From DYJK01 sp040755055 (GTDB lineage Bacteria > Bacteroidota > Ignavibacteria > Ignavibacteriales > Melioribacteraceae), in NCBI GenBank assembly GCA_040755055.1, contig JBFMBS010000017.1, positions 1-64,000 of the forward strand: a DNA stretch of 64,000 nt, in the 5' to 3' direction. Shown piece after piece: positions 1 to 9,421 of the stretch. The notes beneath the pieces are model-generated. The model had not been told where the DNA came from, ran no database searches, and saw only the letters and a list, made by a program, of their open reading frames with translations. The position numbers and the translations under genes were made by a program. Within the stretch, counting starts at the first letter, position 1. Every line of letters starts with the position of its first letter.

Positions 1-531
1 GATAAATTACATCTATTGAGGACGGCAATAAAATCCGAACTAAACATTAAACAACAAAAAGTGGCATAACTAAAATAAGGGGTCTCGGTTTTAATGAAAT
101 CTCAACTAAGTTTGACTTTATGCCTAACCATCAAAGTCGTCGCTATAAATAGTTTTAGTTTATTCATCATAAACTCCTATATATTGGACATTCAATTACT
201 CGATGTGAATTTAATGTTTTGATTTTATTCTATATAAAATGGTATAGCTATTAATTATACTGCATGTAATTTATATCTGAAGAACATATATCTCACATAG
301 CCGGATAAATATCTATTCCTAAAAATATTTTGCGTGTGTTGGTTTTGTAGTGGGCAGAATAAAAATGGTTTGTTTGATTGAAAAGAAGAGATGTTTGAAA
401 TGACAGAAGCGGAAAAGAAATCATTTATACCCTCACAAATTCTACATCTGTAATTAAGTCGCTTGCAGAAGAGTAGTTCATTAAAAAGTCGGTAATAACT
501 TAATTCAAGTTCTGTTTTTTGTCAACCTTTT
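1..531. other. No gene recognised
   Basis: AT-rich sequence with stops in all frames. No long open frame, RNA gene or recognisable protein remnant was seen. It may hold decayed coding sequence, for example a short methionine-started run near 398, but nothing can be assigned. Confidence 0.5.
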
Positions 532-688
532 AACGAGCTATCTCAAATGTAATAGTTCTCCGAAGGAGTCCTTCGGACAAATAAGAAATCTGTGAAAACC
601 TGACTGCCGTCAGGCAAGTTCAGTTTTAATCAGTGCTTATCTGTGTACTATTTTTTTTAGAAAAAACTTACATTTGAGATAGCTCGTT
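532..688. repeat. MITE-like inverted-repeat element, copy 1
   Basis: Perfect 21-bp terminal inverted repeats lie at 532-552 (begins AACGAGCTATCTC) and 668-688. The interior shares short blocks (AATCTGTGAAA, TAATC, an A/T-rich run before the right arm) with the elements at 17177-17284 and 22491-22597. This copy is about 50 bp longer because it carries two extra palindromes, 559-577 (TCCGAAGGA-G-TCCTTCGGA) and 599-614 (CCTGAC-TGCC-GTCAGG), absent from the other copies. No coding potential. A non-autonomous element is the simplest reading. Confidence 0.7.
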
Positions 689-693
689 GTGTT

Positions 694-1014
694 TCATTCT
701 TCAATATAAACAGCCGTGCCGCAAGCAGAGACCATCAGCATACTGCCTTGCCCGATCGTCTCAAAATCCAAATCGACACCAATCACTGCATTGCCGCCCA
801 AAGTTTTTGCTTGCTCGATCATCTCGGCAATTGCAATATCTTTAGCTTCTCTTAATTCTTTTTCATAAGCAGCCGATCTGCCGCCTACTATGTCGCGTAT
901 CCCGGCGAGAAAATCTTTTACAATGTTTGCGCCTAATATTGCTTCTCCCGATACCAACCCGAGATATTTGATTACCTTTTTCCCTTCAACTGTATTTGTT
1001 GTAGTTATTAACAT
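694..1014 (-). CDS. YbjQ/UPF0145 family heavy-metal-binding-domain protein
   Basis: A 106-residue protein of the YbjQ (UPF0145) family. Members form small ring-shaped oligomers; the cellular role is not established although the family name mentions heavy-metal binding. The sequence shows the family opening (MLITTTNTVEGKKV), the middle AxGGNAVIGVDxDxE block (here TLGGNAVIGVDLDFETI) and the ending VSACGTAVYIEE. The start at 1014 was chosen because family members begin at this ITTTxxxEG segment and GAGG lies 6 nt upstream; an adjacent ATG at 1017 is equally in frame. Its stop is 6 bp from the right arm of the inverted-repeat element. It appears monocistronic. Confidence 0.85.
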   Translation of the reverse strand: MLITTTNTVEGKKVIKYLGLVSGEAILGANIVKDFLAGIRDIVGGRSAAYEKELREAKDIAIAEMIEQAKTLGGNAVIGVDLDFETIGQGSMLMVSACGTAVYIEE

Positions 1015-1185
1015 CATTAACCTCAAATGTTTTATTCTAATGGCTAATATAAAATACTTTGATAATTTTTCATACGGAAAGCCGGAAATACACGGTGAAA
1101 CTGTGCCAATCTTCACTAAAATTCATTACATTTGACAAGTAAAAAATCAACGACGGGCATTGTTCATTAATAACTCTAAGTAAAG

Positions 1186-2052
1186 TTGGATCTAGCAAAA
1201 CAATACATAATACAGTGCATTATTTCGGCAGCCAACAGTCTAAGATTAAGTTCTGAAAAGATCGAAACTGTTGCAATTCTGCGTGAAAGGTTCAACAGAA
1301 CCGAAAATCTTTCGGAAGAAATTAAAAATTTCAAGAAGATAACCGAGCTCTCCAAACTCGGAGTAAAATTAGGAGAACTTGAAAATTACATTGAAAGCGG
1401 TAAACTCGACTTTCTCAAATTATCGGATAAGTTCAAAGAGCATAGTTATAATTTAGTCCGTGAAATCAATTATGTTCTTGATGTTGTTACTCCGCAGATG
1501 ATGAGAAACATTTTCCAGGGTTTTGAAAATGAAGTTATCAACGTTGACCTAACCAAACGCGACGCGGCAGATGAAGATAAAAATGAAAATAAGAAACAGA
1601 TGCCGCTGCCCAAAAGATCGCGTGCCGATGAATTAAAAGAAGCATTGATATTTGATGAACTGAACCGCGAGAATGGATTTAGTTTTGAAAATTACGAAGA
1701 GAAAGTTCTGCGACCGGTGAAGGACCTGGATTCTTTCTTAAACAGAGTTGCCAAGTACGATTTCACGGAGAGTGAAATAGGCAATTATGTAAAAACAATG
1801 AATGATAACGCCGAACTTTCCCAGAAGATCGGTTTTGAAATTTTATCCAACATGCACAAGATTTTTTCTGCCGGGTTGGACCAGGTAAACCAGAAAAAGA
1901 TTGCTCCCAGTCCTAACGTGATAGAATCGCTCCGTGCTTGTTTAATTGTGATTGTTGCTGTAATACGCGGTAAGGAAGTAGATATTACAAATTATTTAAC
2001 GCGTGCGGAAAATTTCGGCAAGTCAATTTTACAAACCAAGAAGGTAGTGTAA
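1186..2052 (+). CDS. Conserved hypothetical protein, helical
   Basis: I do not recognise a domain. The 288 residues are predominantly helical and charged, without signal peptide or membrane segment, so probably cytoplasmic. Residues about 125-165 form a strongly charged linker (DAADEDKNENKK) between two helical halves. The start is a TTG at 1186 with only a weak AG-rich upstream stretch; no nearer ATG fits better. The stop overlaps the manC start by one base (TAATG), so it is probably co-transcribed and translationally coupled with manC and the rpiB-like gene. That suggests a role linked to sugar-nucleotide supply, but this is inference only. Confidence 0.6.
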   Translation: MDLAKQYIIQCIISAANSLRLSSEKIETVAILRERFNRTENLSEEIKNFKKITELSKLGVKLGELENYIESGKLDFLKLSDKFKEHSYNLVREINYVLDVVTPQMMRNIFQGFENEVINVDLTKRDAADEDKNENKKQMPLPKRSRADELKEALIFDELNRENGFSFENYEEKVLRPVKDLDSFLNRVAKYDFTESEIGNYVKTMNDNAELSQKIGFEILSNMHKIFSAGLDQVNQKKIAPSPNVIESLRACLIVIVAVIRGKEVDITNYLTRAENFGKSILQTKKVV

Positions 2053-3119
2053 TGGAATTATATGCAGTTATAATGGCGGGCGGTGTCGGTTCAAGATTTT
2101 GGCCAAGAAGTAAAGAAAGAAAACCTAAACAATTGATCCGGATTTTTGGCGAAAATACAATGATCCAGGATACAGTTAACCGGTTAAAAGGTTTAGTGAA
2201 GAACGAAAACATTTTAGTAATAACAAACAAAATCCAGAAACTACGTGTTATTGAACAGCTCCCGGAAATTCCAAAAGAAAATATTATAGATGAACCGTTT
2301 GGAAAAAATACCGCCGCTTGTATCGGGTTAGCATCGGTGTTGATTAAACAAAAAAATCCCGAAGCTGTAACTATCACGCTTCCGTCGGATCACTTAATAA
2401 AAGACGAAGACCAATTTCGTAACTGTCTTTCAACAGCGGCTAATTATGCCTATCAAAAGAAAGGTTTGGTTACTATCGGCATAACACCAACACGACCCGA
2501 AACCGGTTACGGTTATATCCAGTTTGATGAAAACCTAATTCAAAACGGGATTTACAAAGTATTAACGTTTGCGGAAAAACCGAATGTTGCTACCGCAAGA
2601 CGATTTATTGAAAGCGGAGACTTTTTATGGAACTCCGGAATTTTTATCTGGCGCGTTGATACAATCCTTGATCAAATAAAAAAATACTTGCCCGATCTTT
2701 CCGATGGATTAGATAAAATTGAAAATGCTGTTGGCAGCACTGACTTTGAAAAAGAATTAGTGCAAGTGTACGGGCAGCTGAAAAGTATTTCGATCGATTA
2801 CGGTGTAATGGAAAAATCCGATATTGTTTATTTAACCAAAGCAGATTTTTACTGGAACGATGTAGGTAATTGGGAAGCAGTTTACGAAATTTCAGATAAG
2901 AATGAAGAAGGGAACGCAATGGTTGGAGACATTTATGCCACGAACACTTACGGTTCTTATATTTTTTCGCCTCATAAGTTTACTGCCGCAATTGGTGTTG
3001 AGAACTTAATCATTATCAATACAAACGAAGCATTGCTTGTCTGCCATAGAAACAATGCCCAGGATGTGCGGCAGATAGTAGATTACTTAAAGATGAACAA
3101 ACGGTCAGAACTCGTCTGA
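2052..3119 (+). CDS. manC: Mannose-1-phosphate guanylyltransferase
   Basis: Makes GDP-mannose from mannose-1-phosphate and GTP for cell-surface polysaccharide synthesis in the cytoplasm. The 355-residue length fits the single-domain GMP type without the C-terminal phosphomannose isomerase domain. The nucleotide-binding signature MAGGVGSRFWPRSKERKPKQ is at residues 8-27, EKP about residue 175, WNSGIFIW about 193, and FYWNDVGNWEA about 265. The start overlaps the stop of the upstream gene by 1 bp, and its own stop (TGA) overlaps the ATG of the isomerase gene downstream. The assignment is firm at family level; preference for mannose over glucose is inferred from the FWPRS signature. Confidence 0.92.
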   Translation: MELYAVIMAGGVGSRFWPRSKERKPKQLIRIFGENTMIQDTVNRLKGLVKNENILVITNKIQKLRVIEQLPEIPKENIIDEPFGKNTAACIGLASVLIKQKNPEAVTITLPSDHLIKDEDQFRNCLSTAANYAYQKKGLVTIGITPTRPETGYGYIQFDENLIQNGIYKVLTFAEKPNVATARRFIESGDFLWNSGIFIWRVDTILDQIKKYLPDLSDGLDKIENAVGSTDFEKELVQVYGQLKSISIDYGVMEKSDIVYLTKADFYWNDVGNWEAVYEISDKNEEGNAMVGDIYATNTYGSYIFSPHKFTAAIGVENLIIINTNEALLVCHRNNAQDVRQIVDYLKMNKRSELV

Positions 3120-3745
3120 TGAAGAGAGCTGTTACAGAATACGAAATAATCAAGCTGATTAAGAATGGCCTTAAGGAGATTAAACTTTCCGACGACGATG
3201 TTCTAACACCATTGGCAATTGATAGAATTAAACATTCCGGGTTGATCGTCATTCGAGGCGAACAGAAAGAAACTTATCAAACGAATTTTAAGAACAAAAT
3301 TGTTATCGGCTCGGATCATACCGGTGTTCATGCAAAAAAAGTTTTGGTTGAATTGCTTAAATCAAAATCGTACGAAGTATTAGATGTTGGCACGTACAGT
3401 GAAGAATCGGTTGATTATCCGGATATTGCTTTCAACGTTGCCAATAGGGTAGCAAACAAAGAATTTGAGTTCGGAATAATAATAGATGCAACCGGAATTC
3501 CGTCTGCAATTGCCGCTAATAAAATTCCGGGCATACGTGCCGCAACTTGTTATAATGAATTTTCTGCTAAGAGTTCTCGCGAACATAACAATGCAAATGT
3601 TCTTGTACTAGGGGCACGTGCGTTGGGTGAGGAAACGCTTAAATCGATAACTGCAACCTGGTTAACATCTTCATTCCTGGGTGACCGGCACCAACGGCGT
3701 CTTGATAAGATAAAAACGATCGAAGAAAAGTATTCGAAGAAGTAG
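3119..3745 (+). CDS. RpiB/LacA-type sugar-phosphate isomerase with N-terminal extension
   Basis: Residues about 60-205 form an RpiB-family domain (ribose-5-phosphate isomerase B): KIVIGSDHTGVHAKK opening, VDYPDIAF, IAANKIPGIRAATC, and SREHNNANVLVLGAR. Two points are odd. The position of the catalytic cysteine in the ICGTGIG motif of E. coli RpiB is IDATGIP here, so Cys is replaced by Asp. There is also a ~55-residue N-terminal extension containing VLTPLAIDRIKHSGL, resembling a segment found in front of some microcompartment-associated proteins. The gene overlaps manC by 1 bp. It may isomerise a sugar phosphate other than ribose-5-phosphate; its neighbour suggests hexose/mannose metabolism. 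Confidence 0.75.
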   Translation: MKRAVTEYEIIKLIKNGLKEIKLSDDDVLTPLAIDRIKHSGLIVIRGEQKETYQTNFKNKIVIGSDHTGVHAKKVLVELLKSKSYEVLDVGTYSEESVDYPDIAFNVANRVANKEFEFGIIIDATGIPSAIAANKIPGIRAATCYNEFSAKSSREHNNANVLVLGARALGEETLKSITATWLTSSFLGDRHQRRLDKIKTIEEKYSKK

Positions 3746-3780
3746 AACTAATTTTGTCATTTCGTTATCCTTAATTAAAT

Positions 3781-4563
3781 TTGTCCACAAAATTTGAGCG
3801 CACTTCCTTGTTTATCGAAAAAGCACGTTTTGAATCAATCGAACATCTCGAAAATAATATTCATCTTATAAAAGTTTATTCGCCATCCATTGCTCATTCG
3901 GCAAAGCCGGGACAGTTCTGTAATATCAAAGTCAGCGAGACTGATTTTCCGCTTTTGCGCAGACCTTTCAGCGTGTGCAATGTTGAAGGTGATTTTGTTT
4001 ATTTCATGTTTGATATCCACGGCGAAGGGACAAAATTATTAACAAAGAAAAAAAGCGGTGACGAATTAGATATTCTTGGTCCGCTCGGCAAAGGATTTGA
4101 TTATGAAGGTGATTTTGATACTGCTATCATCGTTGCCGGCGGTCTTGGTGCAGCACCTTTCCCATTTCTAACAAAATATTTAACCGGGAAAAATATCTTT
4201 TCGTTTGTGGGCGGAAGATCGAAAAATTTAGTTATCAGATGGGGTCTGAAAAATATATTCGTTTCCACAGATGATGGCTCGGAAGGATTCAAAGGAACCA
4301 ATGTTGCACTCTTCCGGCAGAAAACAGAATTATATCAAAATAAAAAATTCAGAGTTTTTGCATGCGGCCCGAATCCCATGCTGAAAGCATTACAAGAATT
4401 GTGCATTGCAAATGATTATGACTGCCAGGTTTCAGTTGAATGTGCAATGGCTTGCGGTTTTGGAATCTGCCAGGGCTGCCCGATAGAAAAAAGTGATGGT
4501 GGCGGATATTTGCTGGTATGCAAAGACGGACCAGTATTTGACGCAAAGGCGGTAAGATTATGA
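3781..4563 (+). CDS. pyrK: Dihydroorotate dehydrogenase electron-transfer subunit
   Basis: FAD and [2Fe-2S] subunit that passes electrons from the class 1B dihydroorotate dehydrogenase PyrD to NAD+ in pyrimidine synthesis. It shows the flavin-binding RPFSVCN (about residue 61), GPLGKGF (about 100), the NAD-binding IIVAGGLGAAPFPFL (about 117), and a C-terminal iron-sulfur cluster motif CGFGICQGC followed by VCKDGPVF. The 260-residue length is normal. The start is a TTG at 3781, 35 bp after the previous gene; a later start would cut into the first strand. Its stop overlaps the pyrD ATG (ATGA at 4560), typical of coupled subunits. Confidence 0.93.
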   Translation: MSTKFERTSLFIEKARFESIEHLENNIHLIKVYSPSIAHSAKPGQFCNIKVSETDFPLLRRPFSVCNVEGDFVYFMFDIHGEGTKLLTKKKSGDELDILGPLGKGFDYEGDFDTAIIVAGGLGAAPFPFLTKYLTGKNIFSFVGGRSKNLVIRWGLKNIFVSTDDGSEGFKGTNVALFRQKTELYQNKKFRVFACGPNPMLKALQELCIANDYDCQVSVECAMACGFGICQGCPIEKSDGGGYLLVCKDGPVFDAKAVRL

Positions 4564-5477
4564 GCGGAATCGATTTATCTGTATCAATTGGAAATTTAAA
4601 ACTTAAGAACCCGGTTTTACTTGCATCCGGGACTGTTGGATATGGCAATGAAATTGCTCAATATACCGACCTTAGCAAACTTGGTGGTATAGTTACCAAA
4701 TCTCTGTCCCTAAAACCGCGTAAAGGGAATCCACCGCAAAGGATTGTTGAAACTCCATCCGGCATGTTGAATGCTATCGGACTGGCAAATGTTGGTGTGG
4801 AAGTTTTCATGAAAGAGAAAATTCCTTTCCTCAAAGAATTAGGTACAACGATAATTTGCAACATTGCCGCAAGTACAATTGAAGAATATGTTGAGTGCAC
4901 AAAAATTCTTGAACCGGAAGATACAATCAAAGCATTCGAGATAAATGTATCTTGCCCCAATGTTAGAGAGGGCGGACTCGAATTCGGTAACGATACAAAA
5001 GCTGTCGGCAGAATAACCGAACAAGTGCGAGCCGTAACGAAGAAACCTTTGATTATTAAATTATCGCCAAATGTTTCCCGTATTTCCGATTTTGCAAAAA
5101 TAGTTAAGCAAGAAGGGGGCGATGCTGTCTCTGCTATCAACACACTTGTGGGTACGGCATTCAATATTATGACTCGCAAGCCAAAAATAAAAAACATAAC
5201 CGGCGGTCTCTCCGGCCCGGCAATAAAACCGGTAGCTCTTGCAAAAGTTCTCGAGATAAGCAGAAATGTAGATATTCCAATTATCGGGATCGGCGGAATA
5301 ATGAATTGGATGGATGCAGTTGAGTTTATGATCGCCGGTGCGTCTGCGATCCAATTAGGGACGGTTAATTTTATAGACCCGAATGCCGGTGTTGAAATTA
5401 TCGAAGGATTAAAATCATATTGCGAAAAGACTTCTTTAACAAACTTATCGGATCTTACCGCTTCATACCAAATTTAA
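4560..5477 (+). CDS. pyrD: Dihydroorotate dehydrogenase (NAD+) catalytic subunit
   Basis: FMN-containing class 1B dihydroorotate dehydrogenase that oxidises dihydroorotate to orotate and works as a complex with PyrK. The 305 residues form a TIM barrel: LKNPVLLASGTVGYG (about residues 14-28), SLSLKPRKGNPPQRI, AIGLANVGVE, and INVSCPNV, where the catalytic cysteine typical of class 1 enzymes sits (about residue 130). NTLVGTAFN and GIGGIM...A..FMIAGASAIQLGT follow at the phosphate-binding end. It overlaps pyrK by 4 bp, and folC begins 2 bp after its stop, so pyrK-pyrD-folC form a tight operon. Confidence 0.95.
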   Translation: MSGIDLSVSIGNLKLKNPVLLASGTVGYGNEIAQYTDLSKLGGIVTKSLSLKPRKGNPPQRIVETPSGMLNAIGLANVGVEVFMKEKIPFLKELGTTIICNIAASTIEEYVECTKILEPEDTIKAFEINVSCPNVREGGLEFGNDTKAVGRITEQVRAVTKKPLIIKLSPNVSRISDFAKIVKQEGGDAVSAINTLVGTAFNIMTRKPKIKNITGGLSGPAIKPVALAKVLEISRNVDIPIIGIGGIMNWMDAVEFMIAGASAIQLGTVNFIDPNAGVEIIEGLKSYCEKTSLTNLSDLTASYQI

Positions 5478-5478
5478 T

Positions 5479-6729
5479 ATGGATTTAAATTCAGCTCTTG
5501 AAAAAATTTATTCGATGCACCAGTTCACTGTTAAACTGGGACTGGAACGGATTGAAAGTTTGCTTGCTTATATCGGCAATCCGCACCGGGGATTAAAATA
5601 TTTTCACATTGCCGGTTCAAACGGAAAGGGAAGTACGGCTTCTTTCATTGCGAGCATCTTAATGGAAGCCGGTTTCAAAGTTGGATTGTACACTTCGCCG
5701 CATCTTGTAAAATTCAATGAACGGATAAGGATTAACAAGGTAATGATTGAAGATGAATATATTGCCAATTTTATAAACGACGTCAATGATTTTATAGATC
5801 GGCATGAACCGACATTTTTTGAAATAACAACTGCACTCGCTTTCAAATACTTTAAGGAGAACAACGTTGATTATGTTGTTCTAGAGACCGGCCTGGGAGG
5901 AAGGTTGGATGCTACGAATGTAATTGATCCTCTGGCTTCTGTAATTACTTCGATTAGTCTGGAACACACAAACATTTTAGGAAATGAGCTTGAAACAATT
6001 GCTAAAGAAAAAGCCGGGATTGTTAAACCGAATGGAGATGTTTTGATCGGATTGGTGCCGGATGTAGCAGAAAGTGTAATTAGAGAAAAAGCCGGTGAAC
6101 TTAATTGTAAATTTTTCCCGATCAAGGAATATGCTAAATTTCATAGTGACCATATTCAATTACAGTTACAGAACAAAGTTTACAATATTTATCAAACCGG
6201 GTTGGCCGGCTATCATCAGTTATGCAATGCTGCCTTGGCAGTACAAACGATCAACCGGGTTCTTAGTATTGATGATGCCGGTGTTATTAATCGTGGGTTA
6301 ATAAATGTAGTAAACAATTCCGGTATTCAGTGCCGCTACGAAACCGTTTCGGAAAATCCCAAAATAATATTTGATGCTGCCCATAATATGGAGGGGGTAG
6401 AAGTATTTATTGATCAGTTCCGTAAAGAAGCTGATAATTACGATGAAAGAATTTTAATTTTTGGTGCAATGAAAGATAAAGATATTGAAGGAATGCTTGG
6501 CTTGCTCAAAGGTATTTTTACTGAAATTTATGTAACTGAAATTAAGAATGAGAGAGCGGCTTTATATAACGATTACGACCTGGCAGCCATTAAAACCGGG
6601 ATAGAACCGGCTCACATTGATAATCCGGGGCTTCTTATAAAGGAATTTCAAGCCAAAATAGGTAAAAAATGCCTTGTTGTACTCGGCAGTATCTATTTAT
6701 TGGGAGAAATAAAAACTAAGCTGAAATGA
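5479..6729 (+). CDS. folC: Bifunctional folylpolyglutamate/dihydrofolate synthase
   Basis: Adds L-glutamate to dihydropteroate and/or to folates, with ATP, in the cytoplasm. The 416 residues show the Mur-ligase type ATP loop AGSNGKGSTASF (about residues 44-55), the folate-site region GLYTSPHLVKFNERI, VVLETGLGGRLDATN (metal/ATP site), SLEHTNILGN and FDAAHNMEG in the C-terminal domain. All are expected for FolC. The gene starts 1 bp after the pyrD stop, so it belongs to the pyr operon and couples nucleotide and folate supply. No anomaly seen. Confidence 0.94.
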   Translation: MDLNSALEKIYSMHQFTVKLGLERIESLLAYIGNPHRGLKYFHIAGSNGKGSTASFIASILMEAGFKVGLYTSPHLVKFNERIRINKVMIEDEYIANFINDVNDFIDRHEPTFFEITTALAFKYFKENNVDYVVLETGLGGRLDATNVIDPLASVITSISLEHTNILGNELETIAKEKAGIVKPNGDVLIGLVPDVAESVIREKAGELNCKFFPIKEYAKFHSDHIQLQLQNKVYNIYQTGLAGYHQLCNAALAVQTINRVLSIDDAGVINRGLINVVNNSGIQCRYETVSENPKIIFDAAHNMEGVEVFIDQFRKEADNYDERILIFGAMKDKDIEGMLGLLKGIFTEIYVTEIKNERAALYNDYDLAAIKTGIEPAHIDNPGLLIKEFQAKIGKKCLVVLGSIYLLGEIKTKLK

Positions 6730-6739
6730 TAAAAATTTC

Positions 6740-6768
6740 TTGACAAAATGGTATGAGGAGACTAATTT
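6740..6768 (+). promoter_or_regulatory. Candidate sigma70-type promoter for rho
   Basis: TTGACA at 6740-6745 and TAATTT at 6763-6768 are separated by 17 bp. They lie between folC and rho and would give a leader of about 105 nt before the rho ATG. Rho is commonly autoregulated in its leader, but no specific structure was identified here. Confidence 0.4.
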
Positions 6769-6884
6769 TCAGATGTGCCTCAATAATCTTCAGCACTAAC
6801 TAATTAATCAATTATCAAAAATCTAAATCCCCGATTTGTTAATCATTTAACCACATAAAAACTCACAATTTGTAGGACATATTT

Positions 6885-8138
6885 ATGCCGATGGATATTT
6901 CAGAATTGCAATCAAAGAAAATTGTTGACCTCTTTAAGATTGCAAAAGAATTTGGACTTTCAGGTTACAGCGATTTAAGAAAACAAGAACTAATCTTCAA
7001 AATTTTAGAAGCCCAATCTCAAAAAGACGGATTAACGTTTTCCAAGGGTGTTCTTGAAGTGCTTGCCGATGGTTACGGTTTTCTTAGATCAGCAGATTAC
7101 AATTATCTTCCTTCGCCGGATGATATTTACGTCTCACCCTCGCAAATAAAAAGATTCAGTTTACGAACCGGAGATTTTGTCAGCGGTCAGGTGCGTCCGC
7201 CTAAGGAAGGTGAGCGGTTCTTTGCGTTACTCCGTGTTGAAGCTGTAAATGGCAAAGACCCGGAAGCAATCCGTGAGCGCACGTTGTTCGATAACCTGAT
7301 ACCGATCTATCCTACTAAGAGATTAAAACTCGAATCGGCACCCGGCGAATACTCCATGAGAATTATGGATCTCCTCTCGCCGATTGGTAAAGGGCAGAGA
7401 GGATTGATTGTATCACCACCTAAAGCCGGTAAAACAATTTTGCTACAGAAGATTGCCAATTCGATTACACGTAACCATCCCGAAGTAAAAATCATAATGC
7501 TTCTTATAGATGAACGCCCCGAAGAAGTAACCGATATGCAACGTTCGGTTCAAGCAGAAGTAATAAGTTCAACTTTCGATGAACCGGCAGATCGCCACGT
7601 TCAAGTTGCAAACATGGTTAGTGAAAAATCCAAACGAATGGTCGAAGCCGGCGATGATGTAGTGATATTACTCGATAGTATTACGCGTCTTGCACGTGCA
7701 CATAATACCGTAATACCTCACAGCGGAAGGATTCTCTCCGGCGGTGTTGATGCCAATGCACTTCATAAACCGAAAAGATTTTTCGGCTCTGCAAGAAATA
7801 CCGAAGATGGCGGCAGTTTAACTGTTATAGCAACAGCGCTGGTAGATACCGGAAGCAGAATGGACGAAGTTATTTTTGAAGAGTTCAAAGGTACCGGTAA
7901 CATGGAATTGGTTCTTGACAGAAATCTTTCCGATAAGAGAATTTTCCCGGCAATCGATTTGAATAAATCAGGAACTAGAAAAGAAGAGCTGCTGTTGAAG
8001 GAAGAAGAACTTAACAAGATTTGGATACTAAGAAAATTACTTGCCGATTTCGATCCGACAGAAGCTATGGAATTTATATTAGATAAAATGAAGGGAACAA
8101 AAAACAATAAAGAATTCCTTTTAAGCATGAATAGCTAA
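6885..8138 (+). CDS. rho: Transcription termination factor Rho
   Basis: Hexameric RNA-dependent ATPase that ends transcription. The 417-residue protein has the N-terminal Rho_N helical region (1-48), the cold-shock-like RNA-binding domain (about 50-125, with VLEVLADGYGFLRS), and the RecA-type motor: GKGQRGLIVSPPKAGKT holds Walker A (about 165-181), LLIDERPEEVTDM, and Walker B DVVILLDSITRLARAHN (about 260). C-terminal SGTRKEELLL is typical. The start was taken at 6885 with AGGA upstream; a second Met two residues later is possible. The GWxTD gene follows after 4 bp and may be co-transcribed. Confidence 0.97.
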   Translation: MPMDISELQSKKIVDLFKIAKEFGLSGYSDLRKQELIFKILEAQSQKDGLTFSKGVLEVLADGYGFLRSADYNYLPSPDDIYVSPSQIKRFSLRTGDFVSGQVRPPKEGERFFALLRVEAVNGKDPEAIRERTLFDNLIPIYPTKRLKLESAPGEYSMRIMDLLSPIGKGQRGLIVSPPKAGKTILLQKIANSITRNHPEVKIIMLLIDERPEEVTDMQRSVQAEVISSTFDEPADRHVQVANMVSEKSKRMVEAGDDVVILLDSITRLARAHNTVIPHSGRILSGGVDANALHKPKRFFGSARNTEDGGSLTVIATALVDTGSRMDEVIFEEFKGTGNMELVLDRNLSDKRIFPAIDLNKSGTRKEELLLKEEELNKIWILRKLLADFDPTEAMEFILDKMKGTKNNKEFLLSMNS

Positions 8139-8142
8139 TTTT

Positions 8143-9420
8143 ATGAAAAGATTAACCGGAACTGTTCTCGTTTTTTTTCTGATTTTATCATTTCATAATT
8201 ATAAATTATTTGCACAGCCGGATCAAAAAGAACCCAAGAACATCGTACCGATTCTCTTTGAAAAAAATATTGTTCCCAACGACAGCTCGAATTTATGCTA
8301 TATCTCTTTCCGTATCCCGTTGAATCAACTCATTTTTATTAATAAGGATAACGGTTATACCGGTGGAATACGACTCGATTTTGAATTTCAAAATCAGGAT
8401 GGAATTTTTGACCGGGCTTCCATCACTAAGAATATTAAAGTAAATACTTACGACGAGACTAAAGCCGACAATCATTATCTGCAAGGATTACTTAGTTTTG
8501 AATTACCAAAAGAACAATTTTATCTTATCCCTTATCTTACATTTACGAACACACAGCAATCCATAAGATTAGATTCTATCAATTTTGATTTGAAAAAACT
8601 ATTAAGTAATGGAATAAGTCATCCGGTTGTTCTTGAGAATGGGGAAAATGATTGCGGCGGAAGTTTATCACACACTTTGGCTAATTACCGGAATTCAATT
8701 CCATTTTCCGATAAATCGTATTTTCTTATTATACCGGTGAGCGATTCATTTTTAACAAAAGCCAAGATTGTCATCGACCAGGAGAATAGAACAGTTTTTG
8801 AAAACGAGCTGAATGCCAATACCGGACGAATAATAATTAAAGAGTGTGAGAACAATGTTCTGGTAACAACCGATTCTACCAATCACACCGGTAAATATTT
8901 TATTGTGCGGAACATAAGTGAAAAATTGTATGAAGGAAATGTGAGGTTTAGATTTTATAACGATGGTAAAGAGATTAAGGAAATATTCATGACTGTCAAT
9001 TGGTTCGATAAACCGAGATCACTTGCGGATTTGAAAAATGCTATCGGGCTTTTAAACTTAATCGAAGGTGAAGAAAAGGTTAAACAAATTCTAAACGGTG
9101 ATGATGCGGAAAAGGGAAAAAGATTGAGAGAGTATTGGAACCGGTTTGACCCCGATAGTTCAAATGCGTACAATAAATTGATGGCTGAGTTTTACAATCG
9201 AGCAGATTATGCTGTAGAGAATTACGGCTCTATATTAAACGGGAATGGTATTAAATCCGACCGAGGAAAAATTTATATTAGGTTTGGAAAGCCGGATGAA
9301 ATAGTAAGAGATTATTCAGAAGATGAAGTTGTGTATGAAATCTGGAAATACAATGATTTGAAGAAGGAATTTTTATTCAAGGACGAAACCGGTTTGGGAA
9401 ATTATATCTTGAGCAATTGA
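8143..9420 (+). CDS. GWxTD domain-containing secreted protein
   Basis: A 425-residue exported protein with an N-terminal signal peptide (hydrophobic residues 5-24, cleavage expected after LFAQ). The C-terminal third resembles the GWxTD domain known from Bacteroidota and Ignavibacteria: AEFYNRADYAVENYG then IKSDRGKIYIRFGKPDEI. The GW of the name is not conserved here (NGIKSDRG), so the match rests on the DRGxxYIxxGxPD part. Function of the family is unknown. It lies between rho and pdxA, 4 bp and 1 bp from them, suggesting one transcription unit. Confidence 0.75.
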   Translation: MKRLTGTVLVFFLILSFHNYKLFAQPDQKEPKNIVPILFEKNIVPNDSSNLCYISFRIPLNQLIFINKDNGYTGGIRLDFEFQNQDGIFDRASITKNIKVNTYDETKADNHYLQGLLSFELPKEQFYLIPYLTFTNTQQSIRLDSINFDLKKLLSNGISHPVVLENGENDCGGSLSHTLANYRNSIPFSDKSYFLIIPVSDSFLTKAKIVIDQENRTVFENELNANTGRIIIKECENNVLVTTDSTNHTGKYFIVRNISEKLYEGNVRFRFYNDGKEIKEIFMTVNWFDKPRSLADLKNAIGLLNLIEGEEKVKQILNGDDAEKGKRLREYWNRFDPDSSNAYNKLMAEFYNRADYAVENYGSILNGNGIKSDRGKIYIRFGKPDEIVRDYSEDEVVYEIWKYNDLKKEFLFKDETGLGNYILSN

Positions 9421-9421
9421 A

